64,000 nucleotides of DNA from NCBI RefSeq assembly GCF_000715075.1, contig NC_134087.1, positions 109,841,161-109,905,160 on the forward strand, in the 5' to 3' direction. The translations under genes and the position numbers were made by a program. The notes beneath the pieces were generated by a model that worked only from the letters and a program-made list of their open reading frames with translations, did no database searches and was not told the origin of the DNA. Origin of the DNA: Nicotiana tabacum. Its lineage: Eukaryota; Streptophyta; Magnoliopsida; Solanales; Solanaceae. Numbering within the stretch: position 1 is the first letter of the stretch; the number at the start of each line of letters is the position of its first letter. Of this stretch, positions 32,384 through 42,870 are shown in pieces.

Positions 32384-33030
32384 GAGTCTAAGCCCTGACT
32401 CCATATTTATGTATTTTAAATCATTTTAGTTATGCATGAGTCTAATCCTTGACTCCATATTTGCATGAGTCTAAGCCCTGACTCCATATTTGCATGAGTC
32501 TAATCCTTAACTCCACATTTGCATGAGTCTAATCCTTGACTCCATATTTGCATGGGATCAAGCCTTGTCCCGAATCTTGCATGAGGTTAAGCTCTACCTC
32601 CATATTTGCATGAGTCTAAGCCCTGCCTCCATTTTGCATAAGGCTAAAGCATTGCCTTTCATTTTTCATGGGACTAATCCCTCTCCCGAATCTTGCATGA
32701 GGCTAAGCCCTGCCTCCATATATGCATAAGGCTAAGCACTGCCTTCCATTTTCATGGAACTAAGCCCCGTCCCGAATCTTGCATGAGGTTAAGCTCTACC
32801 TCCATTTTTGTATAAGTCTAAGCGCTGCCTTCTCTTTGCATGAGACTAAGCTCTGTCTCCAATCTTGCATTAGTCTAATCCCTAACTCCATATTTGCATG
32901 ATGATAATCCTTGCCTCCATACCTGTATGAGTCTAAGCCGTGACTCCGTATTTGCATAAGGCTAATCCTTGCCTCCCCATTTGCATAAGGCTTATCCTTG
33001 CCTCCCCACTTGCATGAGACTAAGCACTAT
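32384..33030 (+). repeat. GCATGAGTCTAAGCCCTGACTCCATATTT array (first copy)
   Basis: About 22 degenerate units of 28-30 bases. The core alternates between 'tgagtctaa(g/t)cc(c/t)tgactcc', 'tgaggctaagccctgcctcc' and 'tgggactaagccttgtcccgaatc'. Each unit is a small dyad in itself: the word before CTAAGC is complementary to the word after it (GAGTC/GACTC, GAGGC/GCCTC, GGGAC/GTCCC). The same array precedes the last LTR at 62120-63185. Confidence 0.9.
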
Positions 33031-33775
33031 CCCTCCTTGCACCAATATTGCTCTATTTTCTACTACTATCTACCAGTTTTTCAATTGGGATGAGCTCTAC
33101 CCTCTTCTTCGCAAGACTAAACCTTGTCTTGTTACATCATATTATTGCATATCATGGGCTGAAATATTGCCAATCTGTCCAAAGGCGTCATAGTCTAAAG
33201 GCACCATCCTCATAGCCTGAAGACACCATGCCATGGTCTGAGGATCTCTTAAATTTGCATATCATTATTCAAAGGCGTCATGGTTTGGAGGCACCATTTT
33301 CATGGCCCGAGAACATCATTTCATGGCCTGCGAATCCCTCATTAAAACAATTCATGGCCCAGGACATCATGGTCTAAGGACATCATCTTTAACCGTCCGA
33401 AAACAACTTTCATGGTCCAAAGGGAATTTGCATCATGTTTAATTTTTTACAAATACAATTGTAGCATCTCTTATCTGCAGGTAACCTGTAAGCAACCACT
33501 ATCCTAGCAAGAGAGATCTCGCTCCAATTCCTTCCAACCATCTCGATCATAGCCGCTTCCACATCTCGTGTTCGTTCTTGTAGTAGTTTTATCGGCATAC
33601 TCCGTAGGTGAATCCAGAACTACACATGGCCTAATTCCTGTAAAACTATGGATATGTAGACAACTCGGAAACCGGAGCTCGGCCTCTGTCTTTCAAAACA
33701 TCCCATCCGGTCAAAATTGGCCATCATTTCTTTACCCGAAAACTCTTTCATCCTTCCCGGAAAAAGAGGGGCAGC
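33031..33775 (+). other. 3' tail and purine tract before the central LTR of element B
   Basis: Non-coding tail matching 63186-63922, with repeated 'aaaggcaccat', 'catggcc' and 'ggcgtcatgg' phrases. It ends with GGAAAAAGAGGGGCAG (33759-33774), the likely polypurine tract, directly before the TG of the LTR at 33776. The frame at 33568-33822 crosses the LTR border and is not a gene. Confidence 0.75.
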
Positions 33776-36700
33776 TGTTGATACCCAATTTTTCCTTATA
33801 TGTTTTGAATATGCATACATAAGCATGCCCAAGGTTTTTATTATTTTTCCCATAATTTCAAGGGTTTAAATTAATTTATTTTCTCCCCTTTTATCCATAA
33901 AATCCCAATAAGTATTTCAAAAATTATTGTTTTGATAATTTATTTTATTTAATTTCTAAATTTATGACAAAATATGGCTAATGTAATTTTTATGTATTTT
34001 TTACAATTACATTTGGTATTTTTAAAGCTAAATTGCATATAATTGCAATGTTAGTCCATTTTTATATATAATTATGGTTATATGCATAAAATTGGATCCT
34101 GTATTTTTTAATTGTTAATTATGTATTTTAATCATTTTGGTACCTTAATTTATTTTTCAGAAATTACCTACTATTTTTTATAAATTAAATAGGGGAAAAT
34201 AGGCTACTTAAATAACAACCAAATTTGGCTTTCAATTATAGCCAAAATTGGACCCCTTTCCAGCCCAATTTCACACCCAAATCACCCGACCCATACCCTA
34301 TTAATCCTTACCCAAACCCGAAACCCACCTTCCCGTTTTAATCCTGACCGTTGATCTCCTAGATCAACGGTCCAAATAGTTCCTTTCCTTTTTAATTTTC
34401 AAGCGACCCCTAACCCTAAGTCATTTTCCAAAGGCGCCACCTTCAGATGTTCTCTCATCTCCACTCTTCTCTCAAACCTAACCCTAGACTCCTCCGCTCA
34501 CCTCCTTCTCCGGTCATCTTCGGCGGCTATCTATCAAACCCCAAACCTCCAATAGTCATTCTAATCACCTTGCTCATCATCTCTAAGGCATTCAAGGGTC
34601 CTGGGCCATGTCGATTCGGACCTAGGGTTTCTGATTCTGTTGTTCGAGGCTTCTCTGGTGTGATTTTGGGCAAAATCACACCATGTTAGTTACGATTCAT
34701 GAAGTTACAACATGTTCTTTCGATTTCTACCTAGGTTTTCTTTTGAAACCCTAACTCTATTCTAGATCTCTCATATCTATGTTATTTTCATGCTTTAAAC
34801 ATGTTTCCTTCTATGATTTGCTTATTTTCGAGCTTTCTTCTGAAAGATCCTCTACTCTAAACCGTTTTTACTTTCTTTGAAAAGTATGGTTTCTTCGGAA
34901 TTCTTTCTATACCTGTTTCAACCGATTTCTTCATGATTAAACCTTTTTCCCTTGTTTATTTTGACTGATTTTATGTTCCTACTGCTTTTTAACTCGACTA
35001 TGTTAAAAGGCCCTAATTTTTAAAGATTTTCCTTTACTTGTTCTGCATGTCAGCATGATTCTCTTTACTTGTGTTAAAGATGTTTCTTTACTTTTTTTGT
35101 ATATTAGCATGATTCCCTTTACTTGCTTCTGTGTTTTAGCATGATTTTCTCCACTTTTGGTTCCATGTGTTGGCATGATTTTCTTTGCCTTGGCTCTGCG
35201 TGTTAGCCTGATTTTCTTTGGTCTTTTTAATCTCTCATGGTCACCATGCTTCAAATATGTTCTGCTGAATCTCCAACCTACTTACATCACCTTTATATGA
35301 TTGTGTTTGCTCATCTTTTATTTCTTTCTGCCTATATAATTGACCTTGTTTTGTTTGCTACTTCTGTTCATTCGTCTCTATTTATATGTTGAAACACACA
35401 GAATCATGACCCCTCATGATTGATTCTGATTTTCCTTAACTGTTGGTAATTGAAAGATTTTCCTTCAAGGCCCTAGAATTCTACTCGTCTGTTTGAATTC
35501 ACTGATTTTATTAACTTATTTACTATGATACTTGGTTTTACTTAGTCTTTGCTTAATTGGGTCTTTCTATGTTTGGTCCTAATCGACTACTTTATGCCTA
35601 ATGGACTCTGGCTCATTTTCTTGTTTAATTATGCATTGATTCATCCTTTCCCCCTTATATGGTACTGAATCTTTCCGTTTGACCTTGATTCCCCTAACTC
35701 AAGGAAGTACTTCCTTGGTTCTCTAAGTGATTGGTTATGAGTTTTTAAATTAGTATACTACTATGTTTTTTTACCTTACTCCACTACCTACTTTCAACTA
35801 TAAATACCCTAAGTCTTTCACAAACAAGACACATTTTGCTTCCAAAAAACTCCTCTTTTATTTAAAATCTATGTGTTATTCTATTACTCTTAGCCGGCTG
35901 CAAGCCAAGGCTAATTATCTGTGCTCTTTGGTTCTTTCATTCTACTTACTTCTATCTTCTCTGGTATGTCCAAGTTTAATTTACAGCCACAACAACAACA
36001 TGTTTCTTTTCTTGTTTCAGTTTCTTTTATTTCTAGCTTGCTTTTACTTATGGTTTTGTTGTGGAGTTTGTAGTTAAACATGCTAGTATGACTACCCTCC
36101 CTTTAAGCTCATGTATTCCCTTGTGTAATTCAAGCATGTCTGCACAATTGTTTTCATTTACCTACTGTGCACTTACCATTTTGTGAATCCAAAATCCCTA
36201 TTCCCCTATAAGTGCTTATGTTCCTCATGACTGGTTTGTGATTTTGCCAGTGTCAAGCTATCTTTGAGCATGTCCATATCAGTCCTAATACTCCTGCTGG
36301 GGTCATGTGTCTGCAGGCAATGTTTGTGTATCCCCAAACCCCTCAACCCTTGGGTGATTACTGAATACATTTAGATTTTATGAACTTGCTGTGTGTGGTC
36401 TTATCCTGAAGTGTTTGAACTCTGTTTACTACTCCAACCTCCTTCAAACAACCTCTATTGCTTTACTAATTGCTTTCAAAATAGACCTTTATGTCCAGTC
36501 TTTAATAAATTTCTTTCAAACATGTGTCCTGCACTTTTACTCTACTCTTAGTTAATAAGTTCTGCCCCCTCTAGTATGTGTACTGCCTTGGGATCGTCTT
36601 GAGAACCCTTGGAACTCTAGCATACTAAGGTTGGCTTTCCACACTACACTGGTTAAATACTTGGCTACTAAGTCTAGGTGTAAGCATTGCTCGGGGTCCT

Positions 36701-38292
36701 TGAGACCCTTAGGGAACTTTGATGCACCTAGACCCTAATTTGTCTATGGAAATGAGGTTTGAAAGACCATTGGAGGCTTTGGGAAACTAGGTCCTGATTG
36801 CAGGCTCCCTATAGAATAGCTTCTCAGTTTTCTATTTCATTTATGTAATTCATTTGTTGGCCTGTAATATTTTGTAAACAGATATTCGGGGTAATTTAGT
36901 AAAACGTGTGGGTAGATGTATACTTTGTGGAGTAATATGGGTAGAAATCCTGCTCTTAGGATTTTACTTTCAAATCTGCCTGCTTTACTCAATAGAAAAC
37001 ATGTTCATAGGGTGTGACTCTTGTTGGATCTGATTTCATTTTGCATAATAGACGTCATGTCTATAGGGTTTCACTTTTAATGTCATTTGCATCAGATTAA
37101 ACCATGTTCATAAATCATGCATTTGTCATGCAAGAAATCATGTTTCCAGGTTCCAAGCCATCATGTGGTAAATCAATTCAAGTATAGATACCATGCCTAT
37201 AAGACATAATTCCGATTCAATAAGTTATTGCAAATTGTCTAAGACTAGTTACACGCCTAGATATCATGTCTATAGGGACTTCTACTCGCAATTATGTCTG
37301 ATAATCTAATTAGCCTAATGAGTCGATTTTATCTCACCTAGTTTACTTCTTAAAACTGGCCTTGTCAAGCGATAACTCTCTAAAATTGTTCCTTTCATAA
37401 TTGCTTTAATCCCGTTAGATATTCTGCCTATAGGTATTGAAAGGTTCCATTTCGAAAACTTGTATGTTTCTGCATTAACATAGACACAGTTCTGAATATA
37501 GGCAAGCCTTAGGGCATTTTCAAAACTTGCATCTCTCTGAAGCTATTTCTGTCACTCGACGTCTCTGAATTCTAACAAGTTTTTAAAGAGGAGGTCCTAG
37601 GCATATAATAATGTTATGACTTATGTATCTGAAAGTGGTCTATTTCTGCATAATCACTTAAAAATCCTGCTTTAGGACTTTAATTACTAAAGACCTTACT
37701 TGTGGTTGAGTTGTGCTGCATGCATGCTTGTTTGCGGAGGAAATTATGAGCCTTTTACTTGCTCTCATTATGTGAAAGTCCTAGATGCTTTTTGATTGTC
37801 GCCTTAGAGTTTTGCCTTTAAAAACCTTAGGGGTACGTCTAGAATGACCTATAGGTAGAGTTCCCAACTCCCTCCGGGACTATTAAGAAGGGACGTGTAG
37901 CAGCACGCAATAGGAATCGTCTCCTTATTTAAAACTTTGTTTGTATAATTTGTTCAAACCTTTATTTCATTGCTTGACTTGTTCAATGAGATTTACAACT
38001 TACTTGTTTATATGGACTAATTTGTAAATATAAGTTCGGTCGAGACCTACAGTTGTGGACCAAGAGGGGTGCCTAACACCTTCCCCTCGAGGTTATTTCG
38101 AGCCCTTACCCTAATCTCTGGTAATGCAAACCAACCCAAGAGTTATTTGCTCTAGGTGCCCTAACGCACCATAATCCGTTAGGTGGCGACTCTTCAAATA
38201 CCCAATTCCCAAAAGGAAACGAGTCATTGCACCCCCATGAATGTCAAAACCCAGACCTCCCTCCGCGAGGATAGGAAAAAGGGGGCGTGACA
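33776..38292 (+). repeat. Complete LTR of element B (4.5 kb)
   Basis: Starts TGTTGATACCCAATTTTTCC after a purine tract and ends GGGGGCGTGACA three bases before the primer site. A C/T-rich, leader-like stretch at 34250-34690 (with 'ccctaaccctaag' and a run of short CT blocks) contrasts with the AT-rich surroundings and could mark the transcription start area, but no TATA box was fixed. A degenerate repeat with 'ttagcatgattttctttac' lies at 35030-35235. Last 300 bases: 'gtcgagacctacagttgtggacc...gcctaacacctt', shared with element A. The frames inside (34447-34689, 35763-36077) are not supported as genes. Confidence 0.85.
35030..35235. repeat. TTAGCATGATTTTCTTTACTT repeat in element B LTR
   Basis: Six degenerate copies, 35-55 bases apart, of 'agcatgattttctttacttg'. 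The Lys-rich frame read on the minus strand (35003-35254) is a by-product of this repeat. Confidence 0.7.
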
Positions 38293-38295
38293 GCA

Positions 38296-38313
38296 TGGCA
38301 ACTCCACTGGGGA
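38296..38313 (+). other. Primer binding site of element B
   Basis: TGGCAACTCCACTGGGGA, three bases after the LTR end, is a variant of the site in elements A (11482) and C (50747-50730, minus strand). A tRNA-Arg type is reported for Ogre elements. Confidence 0.75.
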
Positions 38314-39072
38314 TATCTTTAGGCTCTTACCATAATGAACTTGTTTTTACAAATTAGTCCAAGCATGTTTATCCCATACCCTGCTCCCTTATCTGGATTT
38401 AGTTGTCTATTTTGTTTTTTTTTTCAAGAGTTTATGATTCCTTTATTACCCTGAAAACTGACTTGTCTCTTTGTTTTCCTTTTTTATGTAACTATCTTTT
38501 CAATTATTTAAATGTTGTATTTATTTTTCCTACGTGAAAAAACTTGCCTACATGTTATTAGTTGCTGCATAAATCATGCTCCACATCATATTCCACTCGT
38601 GCATCTCAAATCCTATAGCAACACTTTAATGAGTTGGTGCGCTCTTCCTATTTGTTACCCTTAAATTCGAAAAGGCTTATTTGCGGTAAAATCAGTCGAT
38701 AAGCGGTGCAGTCGACAGTTCTGTGCCTTCTTATTTGCGGTAAAACCAGTCGATCAGCGGTGCAGTCGATAGTTCTGTGCCTTCCCCCTCAAGTTGTCCG
38801 CTTGAGGGTACCAGTCTAAAACCCCATACAAACCTTACTCTGTTTAAATTCTGCATGCATCATGGTCAAACCTAGTTGGATCAATTATGTTGTCCATATA
38901 ATGATCCTTGAAGATAAGCCTTATCCAAAGTCCATCGAGTTTTCCATAATACCAACGGACACAATCACGTTCTGTGCATTAATTTGGAGGACTAATAGCG
39001 GTATGTTGATCATAAATGTATAAGTAGTCGAGTCCAGTGGGGGTAAGGCCTAACCCTTTTGTTTTGCAGAAA
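38314..39072 (+). other. Element B 5' leader
   Basis: Leader between the primer site and ORF1. It includes a 54-base tandem duplication (38676-38783) and ends with CCTTTTGTTTTGCAG, a good 3' splice-site look-alike, just before ORF1. Confidence 0.55.
38676..38783 (+). repeat. 54-bp tandem duplication in element B leader
   Basis: Units 38676-38729 and 38730-38783 start CTTATTTGCGGTAAAA and contain 'cagtcgat.agcggtgcagtcga'. Element A has a single unit (about 11688-11742). The second half of the unit is partly self-complementary (GTCGAT...GTCGAC). Confidence 0.85.
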
Positions 39073-40622
39073 ATGAGGCACGAAGTCCCCAGATTCGTTA
39101 TGGTTAGCAATATCCCTCCATTGTTGCTAAATTGGTGGGAAGATCTTTCCTCAAGTGACAAGAAGCATGTGAAAAAGTACCTGGGTAATTTGCCTTCCCT
39201 GCTAGATATAACCAAACAAGAAACTGATCGAGGCTGCCACCCTATTCTGGGATAGTGAAAGAGTCGTGTTTCGATTCAGAGACATAGAAATGACACTGCT
39301 CCTAGAGGAAATAGGAGGACTTGCCAGGTTGGCTTAGGACAGTCCCGGGCTTTTGGTACTAGAAAACCGTACAGGCAGAGAACTCCTACATGGGACTGAA
39401 AAAGAATGTCGACTTAGTGTGCTTGAAGGACTCCTACATACCTTTCAAATATCTCTACGAGAGGTATGGCCACAGCAGTCCTTACGCACTTATCATGATG
39501 AGATCACCCTCACTTCACTAGGTCACATCCACCGCAGAGTGTTCGTGTTTATCGTGTCCTTTCTAGGGATGATAGTGTTCCCAATGAAAAAGGGAGGAAT
39601 CCACACCAGGTTGGCCATGGTCGCCAAAACTCTAATGGAGGGGATTAATAGGAAGACGTATACCATAGTTCCCATGATCATAGCAGATATCTATAGGGCC
39701 CTGGAGCGCTGTCAAAGAGGGGTCCAACATTTCGAAGGTTGCAACTTGCTGCTACAGTTATGGTTGTTGGAGCATTTCCAAAAGGGTCGCTATCGCCAAG
39801 AATTTCCGCGAAGGTCTTGGAACGACCACATCGCTTTCCATCACCCTAAGCAGATGACCTACATTCCGGACAGATTTGCTCAGCCGAAAAGTGCTAGTGA
39901 ATGGGTAGAGTTCTTCGACAATCGGACCGAGGAACAGGTGCAATGGATGGTTGAATGGTTTCCAACGGACAAGTTCATTATCAGGTCCAGGGATGCTCCG
40001 TATTTGGTATTGATCGGGTTGAGAGGGATATATCCATATGTTCCTATACGAGTTATGAGGCAAGCAGGCAGAAAGCAGGTTGTACCAAGGGTTGTCAAGA
40101 TGAGTCATTTCATGGCAGATTTCCAATACGACATACCTTACAAGTGCCACGCTCAGCATATGTGGAACTGCAAAATCATTGTGGAGAAAAGCACTGTCGA
40201 GCCAGACAGATATCACGCGGGGTGCGAGCCCCTCTACCCTACATTGTTGGAGGACAATCTGAAAGGAGCGGTGACACCGGGGACTGGTCGAGGGAACACA
40301 ATCATAGACGAGGAAGCTGAAGCCCAAGTCAAAAACAACAGGCTGCACAAGAGAGTCCACGACTCTAAGAAACGTGAGGTTGATCGAGTAATGGAAAGAG
40401 ATGGCAGTCACTTCCAACAGAAAACTGGAATACCTGGAGCGAGCAATAGTGGAACTAGAGGGCAAAGTCATAAAAAGGATTGAAAACTGTCAGAATGTTG
40501 AAGGAGCCGAGGGAGGACATCTGGCTCGAGCCTACATGCTGCTGGGACTGCCCGAGCTGGGAGATATGTTTGATGGAGTCCGGAAGATCGAATTTGGGGA
40601 AGTTCCTTCGAGGACCAAATAG
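39073..40622 (+). pseudogene. Element B ORF1 (Ogre-type, DUF7745-like), nearly full length
   Basis: Starts at ATG 39073 (MRHEVPRFVMVSNIPPLLLN), shifts near 39215-39350, then has a 376-residue open stretch at 39353-40483. Conserved blocks are LTSLGHIHRRVFVFIVSFLG, IHTRLAMVAKTLMEGINRKT, YRALERCQRGVQHFEGCNLL, FIIRSRDAPYLVLIGLRGIY and PYVPIRVMRQAGRKQVVPRV. A shift near 40395 leads to the end at 40401-40622 (ERAIVELEGKVIKRIENCQN, then GGHLARAYMLLGLPELGDMF). Total near 515 residues, the same plan as element A. It is the best-preserved ORF1 in the window. The role of ORF1 in Ogre elements is unknown; no enzymatic motif was seen. Confidence 0.78.
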
Positions 40623-40935
40623 GTTAGATTTACTTTCTTTTCTTAAAATGTAATAAGGCCAAGTGCCCGTAGTGACTTGTTTTTGTTATTATGTTTGTGT
40701 CGTTTTGGATTCATCTTTTTATATTATGAAATGAAGCATTTATTGGCATTTTAAGTTCTCCAAATTTATTTGTCGCTAGGCCTACCTCAGGCACAGCGAG
40801 GCTCCCAAATTAGGATACGAATTTATATCTCGCACCACGCGTGTTTAAATACTGCAAACATTTCAGGATCCTCGCTAACTTGTTACCTTTTTGTTTTGCT
40901 TATTTTTTATTATTATTATTTCCCCATCCCCATAG
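40623..40935 (+). other. Spacer between ORF1 and gag in element B
   Basis: AT-rich, non-coding, ending with a T/A-rich run and 'tccccatccccatag'. The ATG that opens gag in element A (13928) reads ATAG here (40932-40935), so the first gag codon is GTG and the start appears lost. Confidence 0.55.
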
Positions 40936-42365
40936 GTGGGTTCATCCATACTGGCCTTATCAGCATATCATACCAGATCCAGAGGCCCTCCACCTCTTCC
41001 TCCTCCAAGCAACACAAAAGGCAGAGGGAAAGCAAAGATGGACGACTTAAGTGGAATTCGAAAGGAAAACATTGAGAACACGGAGACCTCCGATGGCCGT
41101 AGTACTCCGGCCCCGAATGACCTGTTTTTGAGACTTGAACAAAAGATACTAGAATTGGAAGGAGAACTTGAGCAGTTCCGCAATTTGGCTAACTTGTCAC
41201 TCACTCTTAATGTCCCTGATATCCACCAACAGAACGCAAAAAAACCCAACACCTCCTCAAAACTAACAGCCACACAACCATACCATACCAAATCAATACG
41301 TAACTCCACCTCAAAATGTCAGTCCATTACCGATACCAACTCAACCACAACATCAACCAATTCCATACCCACCAACCACCACTTACTACACTCCCCAAAA
41401 TACACCTCCACTCATTCCAGATCCATAAAACTCCACCAATAACCATCACTATACCCAAGTTTCTGGCACCCGTTAGAGCAACCCCATATATGTGAAAACT
41501 ATACCACATTCTACCCAACCAATCTCCTGTGCAACAGAACCCTTTGAAAAGGACCTGCTCATTAAGAACATGGCTAAAGAACTCAAGAAGTTAACAAGCC
41601 GGGCTCAAGGTGTCGAAGGCGATAGGGGAATAGAAGTTTTAAACTATGAAGATCTGTGTATATAGCTTGATGTGGAACTGCCAGAGGGGTAATAACCTCC
41701 TAAGTTTGAAATGTTCGATGGTATAGGTGATCCCAGGATTCACCTAAGGACTAACTGTGATAAGTTGGTCGGGGTTGGAAAAGATGAAAAAATTCGGATG
41801 AAGCTCTTCATGAGGAGTCTTACTAGGGACGCGTTGTCTTGGTATATCAGCCAGAACCCCAAGAAATGGTCCAATTCGGTAAGCATGGCATCAGATTTCA
41901 TGGACCGATTCAGGTTCAACATAGAAAACGCACCTGATGTCTTCTACATCCAGAATCTCAAGAAGAAGCCCACTGAGACTTTCCGTGAATATGCTACTCG
42001 TTGGAGGTCGGAAGCCGCCAAGGTCAGGCCCACTTTGGACGAAGAAAAGATGAATAAATTCTTCGTCAGAGCACAGGATCCGCAATATTATGAGAGGTTG
42101 ATGGTCATCAAAAATTACAAATTCTCCAACATCATCAAGCTCGGGAAAAGGATCGAGGAAGGAATCAAGAGCGGAATGGTAACAAATTTTGAGGCACTGC
42201 AAGCCACAAATAAGGCACTCCAATGTGGTGGTATATCGAAGAAGAGAGATGTCGGGGCAGTAATGGTGGTCAGGGTCCAAAAACTCCGCTCACATACCAA
42301 ACACCTCCACCCGCATATCAAACACCTCCACTTATATACCAAGCATCTCCACCCACATACCAAGC

Positions 42366-42395
42366 AACACCACCTACATATCAACCCTCATCTCC
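42366..42395 (+). repeat. CCACC-rich coding repeat at the gag linker of element B
   Basis: Part of a longer run (about 42290-42400) of 18-21 base units 'acacctccacccacatacca' encoding Tyr-Gln-Thr/Ala-Pro-Pro repeats. Element A has a shorter version at 25670-25700. Confidence 0.6.
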
Positions 42396-42865
42396 CAAAT
42401 ATTCTCAACCAGACGCTGTCCATCACACCTATAATTTCCAACCATCCCACTTCCAATCACCACCAACTCGCCAAAATTATCCAAGACCAAGACCCAATTT
42501 CGACGGCAAGCCACCCAGACTATACACTGCCATTGCTGAGCCCATCGACCAGTTGTATGAAAGGTTAAAGGCCACAGGTTACGTCACTCCTATTTCCGCT
42601 GTGGCATTAGAAAATCCATCCCAATGGGTCAATCCGAACAAAACCTGTGCATACCACTTCGGCATGAAGGGGAACACCACTGCTGAGTGCCGAACATTGA
42701 AAGATAAGATTCAGACACTCATTGACAACAAGGTCATACAAGCGAATAAAGTCACACCTAATGTCTGCAACAATCCCCTTCCTGATCATAGAGGTGACGA
42801 TGTACATGTTATAGAAACAAATGAAGAATGGGAAGCCGAAGGGTCAATCGGGCTTATCCGAGAAG

Positions 42866-42870
42866 GTGAT
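42866..42870. repeat. Left target duplication GTGAT of element C
   Basis: GTGAT before the insert pairs with GCGAT at 59075-59079 (one transition). Removing the insert and one copy joins the element B frame: ...LIREGD to DFKIVVT. Confidence 0.85.

Larger units (their letters stand above)
40936..42870 (+). pseudogene. Element B gag and start of protease region
   Basis: Capsid gene of the Ogre/Tat type. The N-terminus, 40936-41230, has SRGPPPLPPPSN and a short coiled segment (LRLEQKILELEGELEQFRNL). A Pro/Thr/Asn linker with shifts follows (41230-41640), then the gag domain at 41711-42230: MFDGIGDPRIHLRTNCDKLV, MKLFMRSLTRDALSWYISQN, FREYATRWRSEAAKVRPTLD and ERLMVIKNYKFSNIIKLGKR. A shift near 42240 continues at 42223-42870 in Gln/Pro/Tyr repeats. 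The Cys-His segment CAYHFGMKGNTTAECRTLKD has Asn where the His stands in element A. It ends at the element C insertion inside REGD, and resumes at 59080. Confidence 0.82.

Noticed and set aside
35003..35254. Lys/Arg-rich minus-strand frame that might look like a nuclear protein
   Set aside because: It is the antisense of a degenerate 'agcatgattttctttac' repeat inside the element B LTR.
34447..36077. Open frames in the element B LTR as possible host genes
   Set aside because: Short, without known domains, inside a sequence with LTR ends, purine tract and primer site; the plus-strand frame at 35763 is simply T/C-rich.
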